NCBI GenBank assembly: GCA_003576945.1
Contig: QEVC01000009.1
Coordinates: 1-32,250, forward strand
Origin: Candidatus Microgenomates bacterium
GTDB lineage: Bacteria; Patescibacteriota; Microgenomatia; UBA1400; UBA12108
Direction of reading: 5' to 3'
Length of the DNA stretch: 32,250 nucleotides
Part shown: positions 16,615 to 25,480 of the stretch, piece after piece
Layout: each line of letters opens with the position of its first letter
How positions within the stretch are numbered: the stretch's first letter is position 1
The notes under the pieces: model-generated
What the model was told of the DNA's origin: nothing
Databases searched by the model: none
What the model saw: only the letters and a program-made list of their open reading frames with translations
Made by a program: the position numbers and the translations under genes

Positions 16615-16944
16615 ATGGCTAATAAACTAACCCACAACGACGTATCTTTTCGTGTAGGCGACACCATTCGCGTCCACCAGAGTATCAAAGAAGGGGATAA
16701 ATCACGTATCCAGGTTTTTGAAGGTGTTGTTATCGCCATCCACGCCAAAGATGATCCTACCTTTGTCGTTCGCAAAATTGCGAGTAACAGTGTTGGTGTC
16801 GAAAAAATCTTTCCACTCTACGCTCCAGTTGTTAGTAAGATCGAAGTCAAAAAGACCAGTTTCACTCGTCGCGCCAAGCTCTACTACCTCAGAGACCTCA
16901 TCGGCAAAGCTGCCACCAAGATCCGCGAAGCCAAAAAAGCTTAA
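16615..16944 (+). CDS. rplS: Ribosomal protein bL19
   Basis: 109-residue large-subunit protein bL19, located at the subunit interface. Recognised by [30 protein letters not shown] near 12-41, the conserved [19 protein letters not shown] stretch, and the tail [22 protein letters not shown]. The ATG at 16615 is chosen; the open frame extends upstream to 16480, but that part overlaps pyrG and is unlike bL19. It lies between pyrG and the tRNA pair with its own promoter. Confidence 0.96.
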   Translation: MANKLTHNDVSFRVGDTIRVHQSIKEGDKSRIQVFEGVVIAIHAKDDPTFVVRKIASNSVGVEKIFPLYAPVVSKIEVKKTSFTRRAKLYYLRDLIGKAATKIREAKKA

Positions 16945-16975
16945 ATACTCTTATCTCCTCAAAATCAATTCACCG

Positions 16976-16984
16976 TGATAAAAT
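16976..16984 (+). promoter_or_regulatory. Extended -10 promoter before tRNA-Lys
   Basis: TG-A-TAAAAT (16976-16984) predicts a start near 16991, about 22 nt before the tRNA. A perfect TTGACA follows at 16992-16997, but its matching -10 would fall inside the tRNA, so the extended -10 is preferred. Confidence 0.45.
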
Positions 16985-17012
16985 AATGTTCTTGACAAGT
17001 ACTCTTATTGTG

Positions 17013-17087
17013 GGGCCTATAGCTCAGCCTGGTTAGAGCACCTGCCTTTTAAGCAGGGTGTCCTGGGTCCGAATCCCAGTGGGCCCA
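17013..17087 (+). tRNA. tRNA-Lys (anticodon TTT)
   Basis: Complete cloverleaf. Acceptor GGGCCTA (17013-17019) pairs with TGGGCCC (17080-17086), with one G-T pair. The D arm is GCTC/GAGC. Anticodon stem CCTGC/GCAGG encloses CTTTTAA with anticodon TTT at 17048-17050. T stem is CTGGG/CCCAG. The discriminator base is A, and CCA is not encoded. The T loop reads TCCGAAT, so position 55, normally T (pseudouridine), is C. Confidence 0.96.
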
Positions 17088-17109
17088 CATATATACATGT
17101 TAAATGCCT

Positions 17110-17184
17110 GGCCCCATCGTCTAGCCCGGTCTAGGACGACAGGTTTTCATCCTGTTAACCCCGGTTCAAATCCGGGTGGGGTCA
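17110..17184 (+). tRNA. tRNA-Glu (anticodon TTC)
   Basis: Complete cloverleaf. Acceptor GGCCCCA (17110-17116) pairs with TGGGGTC (17177-17183). Anticodon stem ACAGG/CCTGT encloses TTTTCAT with anticodon TTC at 17146-17148. T stem CCCGG/CCGGG encloses the normal loop TTCAAAT. CCA is not encoded. With GatCAB in the same window, the organism probably makes Gln-tRNA by the indirect route (inference). It lies 22 nt after tRNA-Lys and is likely co-transcribed. Confidence 0.96.
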
Positions 17185-17240
17185 CAAGTAGATCATAATA
17201 TATCAATTGCAAAATAGTTATTGTGCATTAACTATGTAGC

Positions 17241-17249
17241 TGTTATCAT
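17241..17249 (+). promoter_or_regulatory. Possible extended -10 promoter of the atp operon
   Basis: TG-T-TATCAT (17241-17249) lies 10 nt before the chosen atpB ATG at 17260. The -35 region is weak. A very short or leaderless transcript for the eight-gene operon is implied. Confidence 0.4.
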
Positions 17250-17259
17250 AAGTACCCGT

Positions 17260-18012
17260 ATGGCACTACATATCTCTATCAATGCGGAACCAGTAACAAA
17301 TATCTTCGGTGTATCGATCACCAACTCTCTAGCTACCTCTGCAATTATTACAATACTCCTCCTTGTCAGTGTCTATCTAGGTACCCGTAATCTCAAACTC
17401 AGCGGCAAGTTAAGTAGACTCCAAATGTTTTTTGAAGTTATGATCGAGGGACTCTATGGCATCGTCGAATCTATCGCAGGCACTACCAAGGCTCGTCTAT
17501 TCTTCCCTATGGTTATGAGTTTCTTTATCTTTATCGTTCCCTCCAACTGGTCCGGCCTCCTCCCTGGGGCTGGTTCTGTCGGCTTTACGGCCCTCCTACA
17601 TGGCCAAGAGACCTTTATCCCGATCCTCCGCGCCCCAACCGCCGACATCAATACCGCCCTCGCGCTCGCCTTGATCACCATGGTCACTGTCCAATACTAC
17701 GGATTTAAGTTCTTAGGCTTCGGTTACCTCAAAAAATTCTTTAACTTTACTAATCCCATCAACGGCTTTGTTGGTATCCTCGAGCTCGTTTCCGAGTTTA
17801 GCAAAATCATCAGCTTTACTTTTCGTCTCTTTGGCAATATTTTTGCTGGCGAAGTCCTAATCTCAGTCATGGCCTTCTTAATCCCCCTCGGTCTCCCGAT
17901 CCCGTTCTACGCGCTCGAAGTGTTTGTTGGCCTGATCCAGGGTCTAGTTTTCCTCATGCTCTCGACCGTCTTTATGAACACTGCGACTCACGCCCACGAG
18001 GCCGAACATTAG
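17260..18012 (+). CDS. atpB: ATP synthase Fo subunit a
   Basis: 250-residue membrane subunit forming the proton half-channels next to the c-ring. Several membrane segments are visible from about residue 22 onward. The essential Arg is in SFTFRLFGNIFAGE near 185-198, and the C-terminal helices are intact. The ATG at 17260 is preferred over the TTG at 17221 because the extra residues do not fit the family and the -10 box lies between the two. First gene of the atp operon; no atpI precedes it. The C terminus is His-rich (ATHAHEAEH). Confidence 0.95.
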   Translation: MALHISINAEPVTNIFGVSITNSLATSAIITILLLVSVYLGTRNLKLSGKLSRLQMFFEVMIEGLYGIVESIAGTTKARLFFPMVMSFFIFIVPSNWSGLLPGAGSVGFTALLHGQETFIPILRAPTADINTALALALITMVTVQYYGFKFLGFGYLKKFFNFTNPINGFVGILELVSEFSKIISFTFRLFGNIFAGEVLISVMAFLIPLGLPIPFYALEVFVGLIQGLVFLMLSTVFMNTATHAHEAEH

Positions 18013-18045
18013 TAAATTAGTTATAAAAATAATAGGAGAAAAACT

Positions 18046-18354
18046 ATGTCAGACGTTGCCACTGCTACACAAGCTGTTCAAGCTGCAGGTGAAGTCGCCC
18101 AACAGGTTGCGACACTCGCCCAAAATTCTAATATGATGGTCGACAGCAATATCGCTGTAGGTCTCGCCATGGGTCTAGGTGCGATCGGTCCTGGTATCGG
18201 TATCGGTCTAGTTGGGCTAGGTGCCATGCAGGCCATCGGTCGTAACCCCGATGCCGCCAGCAAAATTCAGACCAACATGATCCTTGGCTTTGCCTTTGCC
18301 GAAGCTGTCGCTATCTACGCTCTAGTTATTGCTCTTATTCTTAAGTTTGTTTAA
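18046..18354 (+). CDS. atpE: ATP synthase Fo subunit c
   Basis: 102-residue c-ring subunit. Two membrane helices (about 36-60 and 76-101) flank the polar loop AIGRNPDA. The ion-binding Glu is in GFAFAEAVAIYALV. It is followed by Ala, and the first helix has GPGIGIGLVG without the Gln typical of sodium-binding rings, so proton coupling is likely (inference). An N-terminal extension of about 33 mostly polar residues (MSDVATATQAVQAAGEV...) makes it longer than the usual 70-90. A clear AGGAG site lies 7 nt before the ATG. Confidence 0.95.
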   Translation: MSDVATATQAVQAAGEVAQQVATLAQNSNMMVDSNIAVGLAMGLGAIGPGIGIGLVGLGAMQAIGRNPDAASKIQTNMILGFAFAEAVAIYALVIALILKFV

Positions 18355-18366
18355 GGAGCCAATAAT

Positions 18367-18837
18367 ATGGAAATCAATTTTTATCAAATCCTCTTCCAAA
18401 TCCTCAATTTTGGGGTAGTCATGTACCTTCTTAACAAGGTTCTTTATAAACCTGTTATGAAAATGCTCGACGATCGCGCCAAAAAAATCAATGAGGGCAT
18501 GAGTCAAGCAGAAAAGAATCTCAAAGCTGGTGAAGAAATCGAAAAGACCAAAAAAGCCGAAGTAAGCAAAGCCCGTAAAGAGGCTAGCGCTATTATTACT
18601 GCCGCCGAAGTCGACGCCAAAAAGAAGGCTGATGAGATTGTTAAAAAAGCTCATGAAAAAGCTAAAGAAGAAGTCGCTAGCATAATCAAGGCCGCAGAAA
18701 AAGAAATAGAAAATGCCAAAGCTAAACTTCAAAAAGAATCAGCCACTATTGCCGCTGCTATGGCTAAAAAAGCTCTCGAAGACGCACTGACTACCAAGGA
18801 AATTGAAGCTATAACCAAAAAATTACTAGCTTTATAA
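18367..18837 (+). CDS. atpF: ATP synthase Fo subunit b
   Basis: 156-residue stator subunit. One membrane helix at about 6-24 is followed by a long Lys/Glu/Ala-rich coiled coil that forms the peripheral stalk. The length equals that of ordinary b subunits, and no extra domain is fused at the C terminus, which matters because the next gene encodes only part of delta. AAGGAG at 18353-18358 overlaps the atpE stop and lies 8 nt before the ATG. Confidence 0.94.
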   Translation: MEINFYQILFQILNFGVVMYLLNKVLYKPVMKMLDDRAKKINEGMSQAEKNLKAGEEIEKTKKAEVSKARKEASAIITAAEVDAKKKADEIVKKAHEKAKEEVASIIKAAEKEIENAKAKLQKESATIAAAMAKKALEDALTTKEIEAITKKLLAL

Positions 18838-18838
18838 A
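18833..18838 (+). promoter_or_regulatory. Possible internal -10 box before atpH
   Basis: TATAAA overlaps the atpF stop codon. The predicted start near 18845 coincides with the first leader heptad at 18846. No good -35 is seen. It could supply extra transcription inside the operon. Confidence 0.3.
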
Positions 18839-18845
18839 CTTTATA

Positions 18846-18866
18846 ACTAGGTACTAATAACTAAAT
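18846..18866 (+). repeat. Heptad leader repeat before atpH
   Basis: Units ACTAGGT, ACTAATA and ACTAAAT in register, then T and the ATG at 18868. No Shine-Dalgarno site is present, although atpE, atpF and atpA around it each have one. Confidence 0.75.
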
Positions 18867-18867
18867 T

Positions 18868-19080
18868 ATGAACTACACAATTACCAGCGCGACCAAACTA
18901 AGTAGCAGTAATTTAAAAACTGCCCAGGATGTCGCTAAAGCTAAACTTGGTGCCAGTGGGACCCCCAAACTAGAGGTAGATTCTAGCCTTATTGCTGGAG
19001 TTCGTATCCTCTATGGCAGCTCATTGCTTGATCTCTCGCTTGCTGCTCGCATAGATAGTATCAAAAACTCAATTAGCTAA
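18868..19080 (+). CDS. atpH: ATP synthase F1 subunit delta, C-terminal domain only
   Basis: 70 residues, against about 180 for a full delta subunit. The sequence VDSSLIAGVRILYGSSLLDLSLAARIDSI (37-65) matches the delta C-terminal signature (D..LIGGV.I..G....D.S...RL..L), and the part before it fits the helix that normally precedes it. The N-terminal six-helix domain that caps the alpha subunits is missing. It is not fused to atpF or atpA, and the 30 bases upstream cannot hold it. The gene sits in the normal delta position between b and alpha, which supports the call despite its size. It is probably functional rather than broken, as it has its own leader and no frameshift remnant is seen. Confidence 0.85.
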   Translation: MNYTITSATKLSSSNLKTAQDVAKAKLGASGTPKLEVDSSLIAGVRILYGSSLLDLSLAARIDSIKNSIS

Positions 19081-19092
19081 AGGAACAGGTAT

Positions 19093-20610
19093 ATGGCAGA
19101 TGCAACGCTACTTTCAAAAATTAACTCCTGGAGTGAGTCTGTCAAACCAGTGAGTATTGGTACCATTACCAAAATTGGGGATGGTGTAGCGCACCTTTCT
19201 GGCTTAAATGACGCCATGATGAGTGAACTCATCGAATTTCCTGGCGGCACCTATGGCCTAGCCCTCTCCCTTCACACCGAAAGCGTTGGTGTCGTCTTGC
19301 TCGGTGAATATAGTCATCTCAAAGAGGGAATGACTGCGACTGCCACCGGTAAAATCTTAAGTATCCCCGTAGGTCCCAACTTCCTCGGCCGTGTCGTTAA
19401 CCCCCTTGGCGAGGCATTAGATGGTCAGGCTAATCCAGAAGGCGCAGCAATCTATCCTATCGAAAATATCGCCCCTGGTGTTATTACCCGCCAGCACGTT
19501 AGTCAGCCTCTCCAGACTGGTATTATCGCAATCGACGCTATGATCCCAGTTGGTCGTGGCCAGCGTGAGCTTATCATTGGTGACCGTGGTGTTGGTAAAA
19601 GTAGTATTGCTATAACCACTATTATCAATCAGGCCAAAGAAGGCATTAAGTGTATCTACGTCACGATCGGTCAAAAAAGAAGTTTTGTAGCTCAACTCGT
19701 TAATACTCTCGAGCAATTTGGGGCTATGAAATACACAACTGTCGTGGCTGCTACCGCTAGCGACCCGGCCTCTATGCAATATCTAGCTCCTTACGCAGGC
19801 GCCAGTCTCGGTGAATACTACGCCAAAAATGGCCAAGATGCGCTCATTATCTACGATGATCTTAGTAAGCACGCTTGGGCTTACCGCGAAATCTCGCTCC
19901 TTTTGCGTCGACCTTCTGGCCGCGAAGCCTATCCGGGAGACGTTTTCTATCTCCATTCCCGCCTATTAGAGCGCGCCTGTCGCCTAAACAAAGAATATGG
20001 GGGTGGTAGTTTGACCGCTCTTCCAATTATCGAAACCCAAGCTGGCGACGTCTCCGCCTACATCCCAACCAACGTCATTAGTATTACCGATGGACAGATC
20101 TATTTAGAAACTGACATGTTTAACTCAGGCTTTAAGCCCGCCGTTAACGTCGGCTTATCAGTCTCTCGTGTCGGTGGTGATGCCCAAATTAAAGCGATGA
20201 AAAAAGTGGCAGGACGTCTCCGCTTAGATCTCGCGCAGTATCGAGCGCTCGCCGCTTTCTCTCAATTTGCCTCAGATCTCGACGTCAAAACCAAAGCTCA
20301 ACTAGACAAAGGCTCGCGCGTTTCCGAGATCCTCAAACAGGGTTGGGATGAGCCACTACCAGTCGCGCAGCAAGTTATGCTCATCTGGGCAGTTACCGAA
20401 GGCTATGCTGATAAAGTAGAACTCAAAAACATGATTGAGTGGAAAAATGTACTCCTGAGCTACATAACCACCAATCAAGATGGAATCGCTTTTTCAGACA
20501 AGCTTAAAAAGGAAGGCGCTCTCTCCGATGAGCTCTTATCCACAATGAAGATGCTTGTAACTAATGTAAATGCCTCATGTGCTCATCTTATGACGAGCGA
20601 AAGTGAGTAA
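19093..20610 (+). CDS. atpA: ATP synthase F1 subunit alpha
   Basis: 505-residue non-catalytic nucleotide-binding subunit. P-loop GDRGVGKS is at 163-170; the usual form is GDRQTGKT. The arginine-finger segment [17 protein letters not shown] and the C-terminal helical domain are present. The N-terminal tail before [10 protein letters not shown] is about 22 residues, slightly shorter than in E. coli, and this is the part that normally binds the delta N domain, which is absent here. An AAAGGA site precedes the start by 8 nt. Confidence 0.97.
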   Translation: MADATLLSKINSWSESVKPVSIGTITKIGDGVAHLSGLNDAMMSELIEFPGGTYGLALSLHTESVGVVLLGEYSHLKEGMTATATGKILSIPVGPNFLGRVVNPLGEALDGQANPEGAAIYPIENIAPGVITRQHVSQPLQTGIIAIDAMIPVGRGQRELIIGDRGVGKSSIAITTIINQAKEGIKCIYVTIGQKRSFVAQLVNTLEQFGAMKYTTVVAATASDPASMQYLAPYAGASLGEYYAKNGQDALIIYDDLSKHAWAYREISLLLRRPSGREAYPGDVFYLHSRLLERACRLNKEYGGGSLTALPIIETQAGDVSAYIPTNVISITDGQIYLETDMFNSGFKPAVNVGLSVSRVGGDAQIKAMKKVAGRLRLDLAQYRALAAFSQFASDLDVKTKAQLDKGSRVSEILKQGWDEPLPVAQQVMLIWAVTEGYADKVELKNMIEWKNVLLSYITTNQDGIAFSDKLKKEGALSDELLSTMKMLVTNVNASCAHLMTSESE

Positions 20611-20612
20611 TA

Positions 20613-21461
20613 ATGGCTAGCCTTATCGGGATTAGACGTCGTATTAAGTCAGCTAAGAACATTGCTCAGATCACCAAGGCTATGGAAATGGTCTCTGCCA
20701 GTAAAATGAAAAAAGCCCAAGATGCCGCGCTCGCGACTCGACCCTTTACCCTCAAGCTTAAAGAAATGATGGATAAAGTCAGCGGGGGACTAAAGGGGAG
20801 TACCCACCCACTCACCCTAAACTCGAAGAATCCTAATATCTTAGTTATCCTAATTTCCACCAACAAGGGACTCTGTGGTGCCTTAAACGTCAATCTTTAT
20901 CGTTCCCTCCTCGAATTTGCAGGTAATCACGTAGGTTCTAAAATTATGATCGCCACAGTTGGCAAAAAAGCCAAATACATAACACCAACTGGCAATACTG
21001 AGCTAAGTGCAAAGTTTAATAATCTTGGCGAGACTGTCACCTTTGCCGAGACCAGGAGTGTTAGTGCCTACGCGATAGAGCAATATAGTCAAGGGGTGGT
21101 TGGTAAAGTCTATTTGGCTTATCCACGCTTCATCAGTACTCTCCAAAATGACATTACTTTTACCAAGATCTTGCCATTTAGCACCGACTCCACTGACTCG
21201 GTGAGTAACTATACAATTGAACCAAGTTCTACTGAGCTCTTAGATACCCTCCTTCCTTATCAAATCGAAATGTCCGTATACCAAACCATCCTCGAAGCTC
21301 GGGCTACCGAACACAGTGCCCGCATGGTCGCGATGAAGAATGCATCTGATAACGCCAAAGAGTTAATCGGCAACTTGACGCTTGACTACAACCAAGCCCG
21401 TCAGAGTTCCGTTACCAACGAACTCTTAGATGTAACAACCGCTCGCATGGCGATAGAATAA
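20613..21461 (+). CDS. atpG: ATP synthase F1 subunit gamma
   Basis: 282-residue rotor shaft. N-terminal helix MASLIGIRRRIKSAKNIAQITKAMEMVSASKM and C-terminal helix TEHSARMVAMKNASDNAKELIGNLTLDYNQARQSSVTNELLDV are the conserved coiled-coil parts. The central globular region is ordinary (STNKGLCGALN). It begins 2 nt after atpA, so it is probably translated by coupling. Confidence 0.96.
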   Translation: MASLIGIRRRIKSAKNIAQITKAMEMVSASKMKKAQDAALATRPFTLKLKEMMDKVSGGLKGSTHPLTLNSKNPNILVILISTNKGLCGALNVNLYRSLLEFAGNHVGSKIMIATVGKKAKYITPTGNTELSAKFNNLGETVTFAETRSVSAYAIEQYSQGVVGKVYLAYPRFISTLQNDITFTKILPFSTDSTDSVSNYTIEPSSTELLDTLLPYQIEMSVYQTILEARATEHSARMVAMKNASDNAKELIGNLTLDYNQARQSSVTNELLDVTTARMAIE

Positions 21462-21464
21462 TAA

Positions 21465-22913
<1,449 letters not shown>

Positions 22914-22919
22914 CAAAAT

Positions 22920-22950
22920 ATTAGGTACTCGGTACTAAGTACTTATGACT
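22920..22950 (+). repeat. Heptad leader repeat running into the atpC start
   Basis: Units ATTAGGT (22920-22926), ACTCGGT, ACTAAGT and ACTTATG (22941-22947), the last containing the ATG, followed by ACT. No Shine-Dalgarno site is present. Confidence 0.78.
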
Positions 22951-23379
22951 AATAAATTAACGCTCGACATTGTTACACAAGAGAGACGGCTCTTAACAGT
23001 CGAAGTAGGTAGTGTCACAGCTCAGACTGCCGAAGGAGAGATTACCATTCTCCCCAATCACGTCCCGCTCTTAACTAGATTAACTGAAGGCCTCCTGCGA
23101 TACAAAGATAGTACTGGGAGCGAAGAGACGGTAGTTATCTTTGGCGGCTTCCTCGAAGTCGATGCCCTTGGCAACATAAATATCTTGGCAGACAGTGCCG
23201 TTCGTGCCGGCGATCTCGACGAAGCCAAGATCAAAGCAGCAGAGGCCGAAGCCAAAGCAACTCTAGCCGATAAAACTCGCGAACTTGAGTTTGCCGAGGC
23301 CGAGAGTTCACTGCGAAGAGCCTACCTTGAGCTTAAAGCGCTTAACAAAGGTAGTAAGCCACGCCACAGCCAGAACTAG
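22945..23379 (+). CDS. atpC: ATP synthase F1 subunit epsilon
   Basis: 144-residue subunit with both usual parts: an N-terminal beta-sandwich (TAEGEITILPNHVPLLTRLTEG near 29-50; FGGFLEVD) and a C-terminal helical pair rich in Ala/Glu/Lys that can inhibit ATP hydrolysis. Last gene of the operon. The second codon is ACT, part of the leader repeat. Spacing of 31 nt from atpD is larger than elsewhere in the operon. Confidence 0.94.
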   Translation: MTNKLTLDIVTQERRLLTVEVGSVTAQTAEGEITILPNHVPLLTRLTEGLLRYKDSTGSEETVVIFGGFLEVDALGNINILADSAVRAGDLDEAKIKAAEAEAKATLADKTRELEFAEAESSLRRAYLELKALNKGSKPRHSQN

Positions 23380-23391
23380 TAATTCTAACAT

Positions 23392-23420
23392 TTGCCTTTA
23401 ATTCGGTAACTCTCTATAGT
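23392..23420 (+). promoter_or_regulatory. ruvC operon promoter
   Basis: -35 TTGCCT (23392-23397), 17-nt spacer, -10 TATAGT (23415-23420). The predicted start near 23427 is just before the heptad leader at 23431. CCTTTAATTCGGT at 23395-23407 resembles CCTTTATTCGGT in the promoter upstream of the 86-aa ORF and dinB. Confidence 0.6.
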
Positions 23421-23430
23421 ATTGAGTATT

Positions 23431-23461
23431 ACTAGGTGCTTACTACTCGGTACTTATGACT
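23431..23461 (+). repeat. Heptad leader repeat running into the ruvC start
   Basis: Units ACTAGGT, GCTTACT, ACTCGGT and ACTTATG (23452-23458), the last containing the ATG, then ACT. With the promoter at 23392-23420 the 5' UTR would be almost entirely this repeat. Confidence 0.78.
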
Positions 23462-23935
23462 ACTATTCTCGGGATTGATCCAGGCACACATCGTCTGGGT
23501 TGGGGCGTTGTAAGCGGCAGTCCTTCTAAACAGTCTTTCATTGCCAGTGGCTGTATCGAAAACAAACCCGGAACTACTCCTGACATCTACCTCCCCAAAA
23601 TTCACCAAGAAATAAGCTCGATTATTGCCGAATATAATCCAGATCTCATTGGTCTCGAATCACTCCTCTTTCAAAAAAATGTCAAAACTGCGATCCCCGT
23701 TGCCGAAGCGCGAGGGGTAATCCGCCTGATCGCCGGCTCGCACAACCTTTCAGTTATTGAAAGTGCTCCTAATACGATCAAACTCTCAGTTGCCGGTAGT
23801 GGTAGTGCAAGCAAATTTGAGGTTATACGTATGGTAGGATTACTACTGGGAATAAAAATATCTCAAAAACGCGACGACGAGCTCGATGCGCTCGCCGTTG
23901 CAATCTCAACCATCGTAACTAATAAAAATCTATGA
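23456..23935 (+). CDS. ruvC: Holliday junction resolvase RuvC
   Basis: 159-residue endonuclease that cuts four-way DNA junctions. The acidic active site is complete: Asp in GIDPGTHRLGWG (5-16), Glu in GLESLLFQKNVKTA near 69, and Asp residues in KRDDELDALAVAI near 139-151. It ends with TGA in an ATGA overlap with ruvA. First gene of ruvC-ruvA-ruvB. Confidence 0.96.
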   Translation: MTTILGIDPGTHRLGWGVVSGSPSKQSFIASGCIENKPGTTPDIYLPKIHQEISSIIAEYNPDLIGLESLLFQKNVKTAIPVAEARGVIRLIAGSHNLSVIESAPNTIKLSVAGSGSASKFEVIRMVGLLLGIKISQKRDDELDALAVAISTIVTNKNL

Positions 23936-24492
23936 TAGCTTATCTAAAAGGAACCATACTCACACATACACCACATGGAGCTATTGTCCAAACAGGTGAC
24001 ATAGGCTATGACTGTATCGGAGGGTGGTTAACCAGTCTGACAATAGGGTCTGCTGTAGAGCTATATTGCTACCACTATCTCGAAAACCAAAGTATTCCCA
24101 GACTTCTCGCTGTTTCTAGCCTCGAAGCCCGCTCCCTCGTAATCTCACTCCTTGATGTTTCAGGGGTCGGACCAAAGATGGCTGGGCGGATTCTCGACTA
24201 CCTAACACCTGAGAGTCTAATTGCCGCGATCACTTCTGGAGATTTGGATACTCTGAGTCGAGTTAAGGGACTCGGCAAAAAAACAGCCCAAAAGATTATT
24301 CTCGAACTGGGTCGGACTCTTGTCATGGATACTACTTCCAATTCTCCTTACAGCGAGGCACTCCTTTCCCTCGGCTTCACTAAATCCGAAATCGACACAG
24401 CCCTCAAAAACACCAACGTTTCAGGTCTTACCGAATCGCAGGCATTATCTGCCCTTATGCGTAATTTAGGGAGTCATCATGGCAACAAATGA
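23932..24492 (+). CDS. ruvA: Holliday junction DNA helicase subunit RuvA
   Basis: 186-residue junction-binding protein. An OB domain (about 1-62) is followed by two helix-hairpin-helix motifs (VSGVGPKMAGRIL and VKGLGKKTAQKIILELG) and a C-terminal three-helix domain (SEALLSLGFTKSEIDTAL) that contacts RuvB. A little shorter than the usual 195-205, mainly in the linker. It overlaps ruvC by 4 nt and ruvB by 14 nt. Confidence 0.95.
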   Translation: MIAYLKGTILTHTPHGAIVQTGDIGYDCIGGWLTSLTIGSAVELYCYHYLENQSIPRLLAVSSLEARSLVISLLDVSGVGPKMAGRILDYLTPESLIAAITSGDLDTLSRVKGLGKKTAQKIILELGRTLVMDTTSNSPYSEALLSLGFTKSEIDTALKNTNVSGLTESQALSALMRNLGSHHGNK

Positions 24493-25480
24493 TCGTGTAA
24501 TCACCGGGAGTCTCTTAACCGAAGAGCCTAGCTTTGATGAATCCTTAAGACCTCAGACCCTGGAGCAGTTTGTCGGTCAGCCTCGTCTTAAAAAATCATT
24601 AGATATCGCGCTTCGCGCTGCCAAGAGTAGGCATCATAGTGTAGACCATACCTTGCTCTATGGCCCGCCAGGACTAGGTAAGACTACTCTGAGCCATATT
24701 ATCGCCATAGTTCAGGGTGGCAGCATTCATGTTACTGCTGGCCCAGCCTTAACGAGAGTCGGGGATGTTGCCTCACTTTTGACCAATCTCGAAACTAATG
24801 ATGTTCTTTTTATTGATGAAATTCATAGGTTGCCCAGTAGTGTTGAAGAAACTCTCTATAGCGCGATGGAGGACGGTAGGCTAGACATCGTGCTAGGCAA
24901 AGGTCCAGCTGCCAGGAGCGTCAGTTTGGAGCTTAAACCTTTTACCTTGATTGGAGCCACTACCAAACTAGGGGCGCTCAGCTCCCCTCTGCGCTCACGT
25001 TTTGGTATCATTGGCAAACTTGAATATTATCAAGAGAGCGATTTAAGTCATGTCATCAAAAGAAGTGCCAGTATCCTGAGCATAAGATTAGAAGATTCTG
25101 CAGTCCATGAACTTGCTATTAGGAGTCGTGGTACTCCCCGTATCGCCAATCGACTCCTCAGACGCGTCCGTGACATGGGCCACATCAAAAATGTCGAAGT
25201 AATAACCAAAGATATTGTTAAAGAAACTACCGATCTTCTCGAAATTGACTCGCTAGGATTAGATGCGGGTGACCGCGATCTCTTAAGAACCATCATTACC
25301 CACCATCATGGTGGGCCAGTTGGCCTCTCGACACTTTCTTCCGCTCTTTCTGAGGATGATTCAACTATCGAAGATGTCTACGAACCCTACTTAATGCAAA
25401 TAGGATTACTCTCACGCACCAAAGCAGGCCGGATTGTAACCGACGCCGCTTATGCTCACCTTGGCCTAAAAAAACCATGA
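24479..25480 (+). CDS. ruvB: Holliday junction DNA helicase motor RuvB
   Basis: 333-residue AAA+ motor for branch migration. Walker A GPPGLGKT is near 62-69, Walker B FIDEIHRL near 111-118, sensor region LIGATTKLGALSSPLRSRFG, and a winged-helix end (GPVGLSTLSSALSEDDSTIEDVYEPYLMQIGLLSRTKAGR). It starts inside ruvA and ends in an ATGA overlap with the next gene, so the secreted fusion protein downstream is translated from the same message. Confidence 0.97.
   Translation: MATNDRVITGSLLTEEPSFDESLRPQTLEQFVGQPRLKKSLDIALRAAKSRHHSVDHTLLYGPPGLGKTTLSHIIAIVQGGSIHVTAGPALTRVGDVASLLTNLETNDVLFIDEIHRLPSSVEETLYSAMEDGRLDIVLGKGPAARSVSLELKPFTLIGATTKLGALSSPLRSRFGIIGKLEYYQESDLSHVIKRSASILSIRLEDSAVHELAIRSRGTPRIANRLLRRVRDMGHIKNVEVITKDIVKETTDLLEIDSLGLDAGDRDLLRTIITHHHGGPVGLSTLSSALSEDDSTIEDVYEPYLMQIGLLSRTKAGRIVTDAAYAHLGLKKP

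Noticed and set aside
16992-16997. TTGACA as the -35 of the tRNA-Lys promoter
   Set aside because: The matching -10 at 17 nt would lie inside the tRNA gene; the extended -10 at 16976-16984 is a better candidate.
18046-18354. Sodium-coupled c ring
   Set aside because: The binding Glu is followed by Ala, not Ser/Thr, and the helix-1 Gln typical of sodium-binding rings is missing.
18322-18732. Antisense Phe-rich reading frame over atpF
   Set aside because: It is the reverse complement of the Lys/Glu/Ala-rich coiled coil; its Phe-rich composition is an expected shadow, and no promoter or start signal was noted.
23933-25480. Possible recoding of TGA to Gly as in Gracilibacteria/Absconditabacteria
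   Set aside because: ruvC, ruvA and ruvB all end at TGA at the expected family length, so TGA is a stop here.
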